From the NCBI GenBank assembly GCA_025916675.1, contig CP098402.1, positions 2,599,205 through 2,663,204 of the forward strand: DNA of 64,000 nt. Direction: 5' to 3'. The translations under genes were made by a program, and so were the position numbers. The first letter of the stretch is position 1; every line of letters begins with the position of its first letter. Source of the stretch: Phycisphaera sp. GTDB taxonomy: Bacteria > Planctomycetota > Phycisphaerae > Phycisphaerales > UBA1924. Under the pieces are notes generated by a model. It searched no databases, was not told where the DNA came from, and saw only the letters and a program-made list of their open reading frames with translations. Shown here in pieces: positions 57,631 through 64,000 of this stretch.

Positions 57631-58833
57631 ATGCCCACGACCCCGACCCAGACCGCTCCTGACCCCAAGCCGAACGACACCCCTATGCCCCGGGCCCGCC
57701 TGGCCCTGGCCGACGGGGCGCTCTTCGTCGGCGGCGGCTTCGGCGACACGGGCGCGAGCGTCACCACCGGGGAGATCGTGTTCAACACGGCCATGGCGGG
57801 GTACCAGGAGTCGCTGACCGACCCGAGCTATCGCGGGCAGATATTGGTGCAGACCTTCCCGCTCATCGGCAACACCGGGGCCAACGGCTACGACATGGAG
57901 AGCCCGCGCATCCAGGCGGCGGGGCTGGTGATCCGTGAGTTGGCTCGGCTCCACAGCAACTACCGCGCGACCAAGACGCTGAGCGAGTTCCTCGACGAGC
58001 ACGGCGTCCTCGGCATCGCGGGCATCGACACGCGGGCCCTGACGCGGCGCATCCGCTCGGGCGGTGCGATGGGCGCGGCGATGACGGCCGACGACACGAT
58101 CGGCGACGCCGAACTCGTCAAGATGGCGCGGGGTGTCGGCTCGATGGCCGGGCAGAACCTGGCCGCCGATGTAAGCCCGCGTGCCACGACGCGCGTCGAG
58201 CCGGGGCATCGGCTGTGGCGTCTTGCTCCGGCCGAGACGAGTGGCAAGACGTACAAGGTCGTCGCGCTCGACTGTGGCGCGAAGCGTGCGATCTACGACC
58301 AGTTGTTGGAGCGGGGGTGCGAGGTCGTAGCCGTGCCCTTCGACACGCCGGCCGCCGCGTTGCTGGAAATCCTCGATGACGAGAATGCCGACGGGTTGTT
58401 CATCAGCAACGGGCCGGGCGATCCGGCGGCCGTCAGGGCGACGATCGAAACGCTGCGCGCGATACTCAAGCAGCGTGCGGCGCTGCCGACCTTCGGCATC
58501 TGCCTGGGCAACCAGTTGCTGGCGCTCGCGGTCGGCGCAAAGACGTACAAGCTCAAGTTCGGGCATCGGGGTGCCAACCAGCCCGTGTTCCACTCGGCAA
58601 CGGGCCACGTGGAGATCACCAGCCAGAACCACGGCTTCGCGGTGGATGCCGAATCGCTGGCGGCGGTCGGCGGCGAGGTGACGCACACGCACCTGAACGA
58701 CAGCACGGTCGCGGGCTTCCGATTGAAGGATCGACCGGTGTTCGCCGTGCAGCACCACCCCGAGGCGAGCCCTGGGCCGCACGAGAGTGATTACTTGTTT
58801 GATGCGTTCATTGCGGCCATGGACACTCGCTGA
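57631..58833 (+). CDS. carA: Carbamoyl-phosphate synthase small subunit
   Basis: A 400-residue glutamine amidotransferase that supplies ammonia to CarB for arginine and pyrimidine synthesis. It starts at ATG 57631 with GGGAGG upstream. N-terminal CPSase_sm domain (GEIVFNTAMAGYQESLTDPSY; LSEFLDEHGVLGIAGIDTRALTRRIR), and a C-terminal class-I amidotransferase with nucleophile FGICLGNQLLALAVGA and the His/Glu pair in QHHPEASPGPHE. carB is not in the window. The N-terminus (MPTTPTQTAPDPKPNDT) is longer than usual and disordered. Confidence 0.93.
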   Translation: MPTTPTQTAPDPKPNDTPMPRARLALADGALFVGGGFGDTGASVTTGEIVFNTAMAGYQESLTDPSYRGQILVQTFPLIGNTGANGYDMESPRIQAAGLVIRELARLHSNYRATKTLSEFLDEHGVLGIAGIDTRALTRRIRSGGAMGAAMTADDTIGDAELVKMARGVGSMAGQNLAADVSPRATTRVEPGHRLWRLAPAETSGKTYKVVALDCGAKRAIYDQLLERGCEVVAVPFDTPAAALLEILDDENADGLFISNGPGDPAAVRATIETLRAILKQRAALPTFGICLGNQLLALAVGAKTYKLKFGHRGANQPVFHSATGHVEITSQNHGFAVDAESLAAVGGEVTHTHLNDSTVAGFRLKDRPVFAVQHHPEASPGPHESDYLFDAFIAAMDTR

Positions 58834-59035
58834 GTTCGCGAACACGGCGAAACATGACAACTTCTTCATCTTACGGCCTTTCGGCCTGCGGTTGATCGCC
58901 GCGAGCACTTGCCGTAGTGTCTCTTGCACTCGGTTATTGTGCGCCGTTTCAACGGCCTGGAGAGAGTTGCACACCATCGTGTGATCGTTTCGTCACTGCG
59001 CCCGCACCGCTGGGTGCGGATCGAAGGAGGAACAC
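58834..59035. other. Intergenic with leader hairpin
   Basis: About 200 bp, partly A+T-richer. A 7-bp stem (CCGCACC/GGTGCGG) with loop GCTG near 59001-59017 precedes AAGGAGGAAC and the methyltransferase start by about 10 nt, so it could modulate translation. I see no promoter strong enough to call. Confidence 0.35.
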
Positions 59036-59821
59036 ATGACAGCATCTACCACTCGATCGGGCGTAATCAGCGTGTCCGATCTCGACGAAGCGATCAGCAC
59101 ACTCGAATTTGCCCTGCCCGTGGCCGAGGACGCGATGACCCAGGACGAAGAATGGGCGGTCGTGCGTGTCGACAAGGAGTGGCGCCGCGTGCGCCTGCAC
59201 GATTACGACGAGGTCTTCGTGGTTCCAGGCCTGTACGAGAAGTGGGTATACCACGCCCTCAAGTGCGCGTCGCCGAGCAAGGTCGTAGACCTACTGAGCC
59301 GTGCGATGGAAGAAGCCGGCGAAGACCCTACCGACCTGAGGGTGCTGGATCTTGGCGCGGGCAACGGTTACGTGGGTGAAGAACTTGCGAAGATCGGCGT
59401 GGATCATCTCGTGGGTGCCGACATCTGCCCCCAGGCCGCCGAGGCGACCGAGCGTGACCGTCCGGGGCTGTATCGCGACTACGCGGTGGGCGACATCACC
59501 GACCCGCCAGTGGAAGCGAAGGCGGTGCTCGACGCGCACGATTTCAACGCGCTGGTGTGCGTCGCGGCGCTCGGCTTCGGCGACATCCCCACCGAGGTGT
59601 TCATGGCGGCGTTCGACCGCGTGAGCACGGGCGGCTGGGTCGCGTTTAACATCAAGAGCGACTTCCTGGACAACGCCGACTCGAGCGGATTTGCTCGGAT
59701 GATTCGCGAGATGATCGAGAGCGGGAAGATCGAATTGGCGGCGCGTGACCGCTACGTCCACCGCCTTGCGCCCGATGGCGGCAAGCTGATGTACGAGGCG
59801 ATCATCGGTCGCAAGCGGTAG
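59036..59821 (+). CDS. SAM-dependent methyltransferase
   Basis: A 261-residue cytoplasmic protein with AAGGAGG six to twelve bases ahead of the ATG. Class-I methyltransferase motif I is VLDLGAGNGYVGEEL (near residue 102), followed by VGADICPQAAEAT for the acidic ribose contact and a plausible motif IV (ALVCVAALGFGDIP). The first 90 residues are an extra domain. The substrate is unknown. It is followed convergently by an exported protein with only 3 bp between the stops. Confidence 0.82.
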   Translation: MTASTTRSGVISVSDLDEAISTLEFALPVAEDAMTQDEEWAVVRVDKEWRRVRLHDYDEVFVVPGLYEKWVYHALKCASPSKVVDLLSRAMEEAGEDPTDLRVLDLGAGNGYVGEELAKIGVDHLVGADICPQAAEATERDRPGLYRDYAVGDITDPPVEAKAVLDAHDFNALVCVAALGFGDIPTEVFMAAFDRVSTGGWVAFNIKSDFLDNADSSGFARMIREMIESGKIELAARDRYVHRLAPDGGKLMYEAIIGRKR

Positions 59822-59824
59822 GCG

Positions 59825-60889
59825 TCACTGCGGATCGGATGCCGGCTCGGTGTTCGGTTCGGTACCTGGCTCTTGCTCATCCGCTCCGGGCTCGGGCTCG
59901 GGCGATTCGATGGGCTCTCCACCCTCAAGATACCGCTGGAACGCGTCGGCGATGTCGACATCGAGCCCAGCACGGCGGGCCTCTTCGAGGCGCTGCTCGT
60001 GGGTGCGATTGGGCAGTTCTTCCTGCGTGAGGACGATGGCGGCGAGCCACGACGAGGCGGTGCGCTGGATGCCGGCGTATCGCTGCACCTCGCGCTGGAC
60101 CTTGCGCCAGGACGCCAGCGAATCGATGGTGTCGCGGCCGATGGGCTCGAAGGCCATCTCCGGGTCGCCCGTGTACGCACGAGAAATGAGCGCGATGCCG
60201 AGTTCGGTCCGGCCGTCGAGCAGCATCGCGACACCCAGCAAACGCTCGGCCTGGCGATCACCCTCGTTGACCAGCACGTGCTCGGTCAGGAACTCGATGG
60301 CCTGGTCGGCGTTGCCCGCGCTGAGGGCCCTCGCACCCAACTCTCGCGCGCTCACGCGGTCGGCTTCGTTGAGTTCGACGGGCTCCTGTGGATCCACCTC
60401 GTTGGTGCTGACGCCGGTGCGATCGATGACGATGACCGTGGGGCTCTGGACGACCTGCCGGCGCGTGGGCGCGTCGTACGGGTCGTAGCCGCGGTAGCGG
60501 TAGTAGCTGCCATTGTGGATGAAGTAGGGCGAGCGATTGACAAACACGATGTTTCGGCGGCCGAAGTGGTGGTCATCGTGAAATACGCCGCCGAGGTGGA
60601 GGCGGCCGTACACGTCACCAACGCTGCCCCCGATGGAGATGCCCCCGCCATGGTGGAAGATGCGGCCGTGCGAGCGGTGGAAGCCGCGCGGGGCGATGTT
60701 CGAGGGGCCGGCGAAGTCGGGCGTGTCTTGGCGGACGTTTCGGTTGGCCTGGCTCTCGGCGATCATGCGCAGGGCGTTCTGGCCCGCGTCGCGGCGGGGG
60801 CTCTTAGCCCGCACACCCTGCTGGGCCAGGGATTGGGAGGCGGCGCCGGCGACGAGGAGGACGGCGAGTGTGGTTGTGACGGCACGCAT
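59825..60889 (-). CDS. Exported protein with TPR-like C-terminal half
   Basis: A 354-residue protein with signal peptide MRAVTTTLAVLLVAGAASQSLA and GGAAGG upstream. The first half is His/Gly/Tyr-rich (GGGISIGGSVGDVYGRLHLG…NGSYYRYRGYDPYDAP), a texture seen in exported planctomycete proteins that may face the surface or bind metals. The second half (ARELGARALSAGNADQAIEFLTEHVLVNEGDRQAERLLGVAMLLDGR) reads as two or three TPR helices. A proline/glutamate tail ends it. The function is unknown. Confidence 0.7.
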   Translation of the reverse strand: MRAVTTTLAVLLVAGAASQSLAQQGVRAKSPRRDAGQNALRMIAESQANRNVRQDTPDFAGPSNIAPRGFHRSHGRIFHHGGGISIGGSVGDVYGRLHLGGVFHDDHHFGRRNIVFVNRSPYFIHNGSYYRYRGYDPYDAPTRRQVVQSPTVIVIDRTGVSTNEVDPQEPVELNEADRVSARELGARALSAGNADQAIEFLTEHVLVNEGDRQAERLLGVAMLLDGRTELGIALISRAYTGDPEMAFEPIGRDTIDSLASWRKVQREVQRYAGIQRTASSWLAAIVLTQEELPNRTHEQRLEEARRAGLDVDIADAFQRYLEGGEPIESPEPEPGADEQEPGTEPNTEPASDPQ

Positions 60890-61053
60890 TGGGTTGGCCT
60901 TCCTTCGAGGGAGCCGGGTGCGAAACGGATCGGTCAGAGTCCCGTACCGGCCGACCTAGCCTTCGGCTGCATCGAAACCGGCTGGAAGTGTGAACTCCCG
61001 CGTGGGGGTTTTCCTTCCTGAGAGCGTATCAGGATCGTGAGGAACGCAGAACG

Positions 61054-61716
61054 ATGGCACCGTACACGCACCGGATCGTTCTGATGTCAGTTCTCGGAGC
61101 CTGCCTGCTGCTGGCCGCCTGCGGCGTCGGGCCCGACCGGGTCTCGATCGAGAGCATCAGGCCTACGGGCGACCAGACCGGCGGGCGGCTCTCGCACCGC
61201 CCCACCATCGTGGCCTACCGCAGCGAGGGGCGATCGCACGCGGAGATATTGGCGACCGACCTGCCCATCGAAGCACTCGACCCGGCCCTCGGCTTCGATG
61301 GGCTCAGCGGGCAGATCACGCGCGTGCGGCTGTTTGCCGTACCCATCGCCGGCAAGTCGTCGCTGTCGAGCGCAGCGGCCAATACCGTGATCCAGCACGC
61401 GGTCATCAACGACGGGGTGCTGGTGGTCTACAGCGGCTCGGGGCTGCTGCGCCCGAGCGACCGGCCCGGTGCCGACACCCTGGCGGGCACGCTCGACCGC
61501 GGCACCGTTCGCATGACGCGCGCCAGTGGTGGCGTGCTCGACCCGATCGGCACGGCGCGCGTTGACCTGGCACTCACCGCGCCGCTCGACGCGCCGCTGG
61601 CGGCGCTGATCGCCGCCCGGCTCGACCAGATCATTGAGAAAACCGCGCCCGTGCGATCCGAGGGGGATCAGACGGACGCGGCCGGTTCTGAGAGCGTTGG
61701 TGAGCCTGGGCCTTAG
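61054..61716 (+). CDS. Hypothetical lipoprotein
   Basis: A 220-residue protein with a lipoprotein signal (VLMSVLGACLLLAACG). The mature part is beta-rich with conserved-looking segments (HAEILATDLPIEALDP, RVRLFAVPIAGKSSL, NDGVLVVYSGSGLLRP) but I do not recognise a family. The stop overlaps the convergent M43 gene by four bases (TTAG). It lies divergent from the TPR-like gene. Confidence 0.7.
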   Translation: MAPYTHRIVLMSVLGACLLLAACGVGPDRVSIESIRPTGDQTGGRLSHRPTIVAYRSEGRSHAEILATDLPIEALDPALGFDGLSGQITRVRLFAVPIAGKSSLSSAAANTVIQHAVINDGVLVVYSGSGLLRPSDRPGADTLAGTLDRGTVRMTRASGGVLDPIGTARVDLALTAPLDAPLAALIAARLDQIIEKTAPVRSEGDQTDAAGSESVGEPGP

Positions 61717-62855
61717 CATCCGCTGGCGAAGAAGCCCTGGAACTCGAGGAAGTCGAAAATCGTGAGCGATCCGTCACCGTCGAGATCGGCCGCGGCATCG
61801 CCCGTGCTGAACAGGTTCTGGAACTCGAGGAAATCGAAGACGTTCAGCACTCCAAAGGGCTCGGCCAGATCGGCGGGTGAGCAGCCGGCAGATCCGGTGC
61901 TGTACACGTCTGGGCGGTAGTTCTCGATCGTGCACCGCATGCGTCGGGCCTGGATGGGCGTGAACTTGTTCATGCACCGGTCGTCGGAGTAGTCCATGTA
62001 GTTGTCGAACGGTGCGGGCAGACCGCAGCTCGAACGTGAGCCCGGACACCCAAACGTGGGGCTGCTCTCGCCATTTGTATCGCAGATCAGGTCGCCCGTG
62101 GTGTTGCAACTGCTGGTCGATCCGCAGCCACCGCTGAACGTGTGCAAGAGGCCTAAATAATGCCCAACTTCGTGCGTCGCGGTGCGCCCCAGGTCGAATG
62201 GGCGGAGTGGCGAGCTCCTGCCAAAAGCCGAGTGCAGCACGACCACGCGGTCGGCATCGTCGCCCACGATGCCACCCTGCGGCAGGTCGGGCACATAGCC
62301 CAGCGCGCCCGAGGCGCTGTTGGTGTAGATATTGAGGTATCGGTTGGTGTCCCAGGCGAGCGTCTGCCAATAGCGGCCGCTGTCGTTGTACCAGGTGTTG
62401 TTGGTGCTGTTGGTGATGCCGTCGGTGGGGTTGCCGTCGGGATCTTCGGTGGCCAGGTAGAACTCGATGCCCGTGTCGGTGCCCGGCGCGCCGAGCGTGC
62501 CGGCGATGGCGCGGAAGTCCTCGTTGAGGATGTCGATCTGCGAGCGGACGCGGGCATCGGGTATGAATCCGGTGCCGTCGGTGCGCTGGATGACGTGGAC
62601 GACCACAGGGATGCGGTACACACCCTGGCTGGGGTCGTAGGCCTCGTCGGGGTTGGTCCGCGTGAACGAACAATCGCTCGGCACGTCGATACCGGGCAAC
62701 AGCCACGGATCGGGCGTCAGGCAGCGGGTGTGCTCCTGCTGGAAGTACTGCCCGAAAGCCACGGGGTCAGCGGGCTGGGCTTCCTGAGCAAGAGACGTGG
62801 ACGAGAAAACAGCAGCGACGCAGGCAGCGCCGGCGAAAGCACAACGGCTCGGCAT
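61713..62855 (-). CDS. Secreted M43 (pappalysin-like) metalloprotease with GC-type dockerin tail
   Basis: A 380-residue exported protein with GGGGAGG before the ATG and signal peptide ending SSTSLAQ. The protease domain (about 75-305) has the zinc site ATHEVGHYLGLLHTF and Met-turn NYMDYSDDRCMNKFT, with the Cys-rich insert typical of cytophagalysin/ulilysin. It would process extracellular proteins. The first half of the dockerin has lost its calcium loop (CSPADLAEPFGVLNVFDFLE instead of DxDGDG), while the second is normal (DLDGDGSLTIFDFLE…ASGC). Confidence 0.87.
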   Translation of the reverse strand: MPSRCAFAGAACVAAVFSSTSLAQEAQPADPVAFGQYFQQEHTRCLTPDPWLLPGIDVPSDCSFTRTNPDEAYDPSQGVYRIPVVVHVIQRTDGTGFIPDARVRSQIDILNEDFRAIAGTLGAPGTDTGIEFYLATEDPDGNPTDGITNSTNNTWYNDSGRYWQTLAWDTNRYLNIYTNSASGALGYVPDLPQGGIVGDDADRVVVLHSAFGRSSPLRPFDLGRTATHEVGHYLGLLHTFSGGCGSTSSCNTTGDLICDTNGESSPTFGCPGSRSSCGLPAPFDNYMDYSDDRCMNKFTPIQARRMRCTIENYRPDVYSTGSAGCSPADLAEPFGVLNVFDFLEFQNLFSTGDAAADLDGDGSLTIFDFLEFQGFFASGC

Positions 62856-63007
62856 GGTGGACCTCCCCAGTCCGCTTCAACCAGCCGGGGCGGACAGGCC
62901 CGGGCATCGGAATGGGGGTGTATACGCGGAACACGGGCGGCTGTTTCCGGCATTCATCGCCGATCAGGCCCGAGAACGGGATATCAAGTGTGAGGACCCC
63001 GCGGTGC

Positions 63008-64000
63008 TCAACCGCCGGCGGCGTCGTTGATGGCCTTTCGCGAAGCCTCGGCCTGCTCGACGATGTCTTCTGGAGGGAACGCGAAGGGAGAATTAGCAAA
63101 GTGGTCGCCCGGATTTCTGGGAAGTCCAAGCGGCGGTCCGATCATCGGAACGCGCCGCCGAACGCCGCCGAACGCCCTGAACTCGAAGGGCTTGTCCGTC
63201 GGGGCATGGAGCAGCATGGTGGCGTTGCTGCCGCGGAGATCTCGCAGGCGGGTCTTGGGGTTGCCGAGGTAGACGTAGGAGCAGTGATCGCGGATCCACT
63301 GGGCGTCAGGGATCTGTGTGACGCTGGCCTCGTTCTCATCGGCCCGGATAAGGAACACACGCGCGGGCTCGCGCTCGTGGATGCCCCAGAGGCCATCGAT
63401 GTATGGCATGACCTCGCCCAGGTCCGGCGGCAGGAACCCCTGGTTGGCGCGCGCGTAGGCGGCGATGGCCTTGCTCAGAATGCGCAGGTCGTGCATCGCG
63501 TCGTTAAGCGGTGGCAGCGGATCCCCATCGCGAATGGTCTCGAACAGGTCGCGGGCCTCATGCACTCGCACCTCGAGTAGTTCGCTCTCGGCCGTGTCCG
63601 CTCGGCCATCCGCCGTCGCGAACGCCAGACGGCGAACGTGCTGTCGCTTGCGGCGATCGGGCGCTTCCACCCAAGCATCGGCCCTGGCATGGAGCATCAC
63701 CGTGAAGATGGGGTTCGGCACCCGCCAGAGGTTGGTACCAAGCGCGTCGCTGCGCCACATGCTGCGGGCGTTAATCCACTGGTCGCGTTCGGCTCGGCCT
63801 TCTGGAGTGTCCTCGAACTCAGGGAGGAAGGTGTTGCCGCGTGCCTTGGGCGAGAGGTACACGCGCAGGCGGTCCTTGTCGGCCTTGCCTTCGCGACGCG
63901 GGTTGTCGGGCAGGAACTCGAATGTCGCGGCCCAGTCTTTCGGAGCGATACCGTCGTGTTGCGCGGCATGGGCGATCATGGCTTGGGCAAGGAGGCCGGC
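63008..64000 (-). CDS. Hypothetical exported protein, 5' end outside window
   Basis: The frame runs open to the window edge (330 codons visible). The last visible N-terminal codons (AGLLAQA, then MIAHAAQ) look like the end of a signal peptide, so the start is upstream. The protein is hydrophilic with mixed alpha/beta content (WAATFEFLPDNPRREG; RIRDGDPLPPLNDAMHDLRIL-like helices in sense). The segment EREPARVFLIRADENEASVTQI and a Gly/Pro tail are the most distinctive parts, and I do not recognise a family. No neighbour context is available. Confidence 0.55.
   Translation of the reverse strand, partial: AGLLAQAMIAHAAQHDGIAPKDWAATFEFLPDNPRREGKADKDRLRVYLSPKARGNTFLPEFEDTPEGRAERDQWINARSMWRSDALGTNLWRVPNPIFTVMLHARADAWVEAPDRRKRQHVRRLAFATADGRADTAESELLEVRVHEARDLFETIRDGDPLPPLNDAMHDLRILSKAIAAYARANQGFLPPDLGEVMPYIDGLWGIHEREPARVFLIRADENEASVTQIPDAQWIRDHCSYVYLGNPKTRLRDLRGSNATMLLHAPTDKPFEFRAFGGVRRRVPMIGPPLGLPRNPGDHFANSPFAFPPEDIVEQAEASRKAINDAAGG

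Noticed and set aside
1-64000. tRNA, rRNA, prophage or insertion-sequence genes
   Set aside because: I looked for T-loop-like TTCGA motifs in cloverleaf context, rRNA-like stretches and transposase or integrase motifs and found none.

Overview
This window is strongly G+C-rich chromosomal DNA that looks like a marine-type planctomycete of the order Phycisphaerales. The main reason is that eight predicted exported proteins end in the same roughly 55-residue double module (C…D-x-D-G-D-G…FDFLAFQN…GC). NCBI names this tail the GC-type dockerin, and it is a hallmark of Phycisphaerae. Kdo, LPS-export, lipoprotein and murein genes (kdsA, a kdsD-type isomerase, lptB, lgt, murD) fit a diderm cell with peptidoglycan. 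I see no tRNA, rRNA, CRISPR array, transposase or prophage.

Layout. 1-6.1 kb: a cut-off zinc-ribbon membrane protein coupled to a VOC-fold lipoprotein, a large inverted-repeat element, a pentapeptide-repeat membrane protein, a fibronectin-like protein, a glyoxalase-fold protein and arabinose-5-phosphate isomerase. 6.1-13.7 kb: scpA, two dockerin-tailed secreted proteins (beta-helix, beta-propeller), a PhzF-like isomerase, a DinB-fold protein, kdsA and a small dockerin protein. 14-24.7 kb: envelope and housekeeping genes (lgt, a DUF368 lipid-carrier transporter, galE, an alpha/beta hydrolase, a DUF255 thioredoxin-fold fusion, htpX, a TauE/SafE permease, a 3D-domain protein). 24.8-32.8 kb: the floA/nfeD membrane-microdomain operon, a Nudix hydrolase, mraZ with its own operator, a flavin-reductase-like protein, lptB and a sulfotransferase. 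33.4-41.5 kb: a co-oriented run of a ModA-like lipoprotein, a GT-C-like membrane enzyme, a flippase-like protein, nadE, panB and an HtrA protease. 41.5-46.9 kb: a reverse-strand run of dat, murD, a YdjY-like lipoprotein and priA. 46.9-57.6 kb: an accessory block of dockerin-tailed proteins (FG-GAP protein, two tandem reprolysin-like metalloproteases, beta-helix protein), interrupted by mgtC. 57.6-64 kb: carA, a methyltransferase, exported hypotheticals and an M43 metalloprotease with a dockerin tail.

Themes. (1) A dockerin-tailed secretome of adhesive or proteolytic proteins, with no cohesin partner in the window. (2) Envelope biogenesis scattered in small operons; dat is fused head-to-tail with murD, which would couple D-glutamate supply to its use. 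(3) Three intergenic arrays of degenerate 21-bp units (two DNA turns each), two of them ending in the same 12-mer; I know of no described element like this. (4) REP/REPIN-like palindromes inside or next to coding sequence (priA and a PEGA lipoprotein). (5) A second copy of the priA 5' end on the far side of the FG-GAP gene, which records a duplication or insertion event.

Limits: starts were chosen by eye from Shine-Dalgarno sequences, signal peptides and family knowledge. Promoters and operators are pattern calls only.
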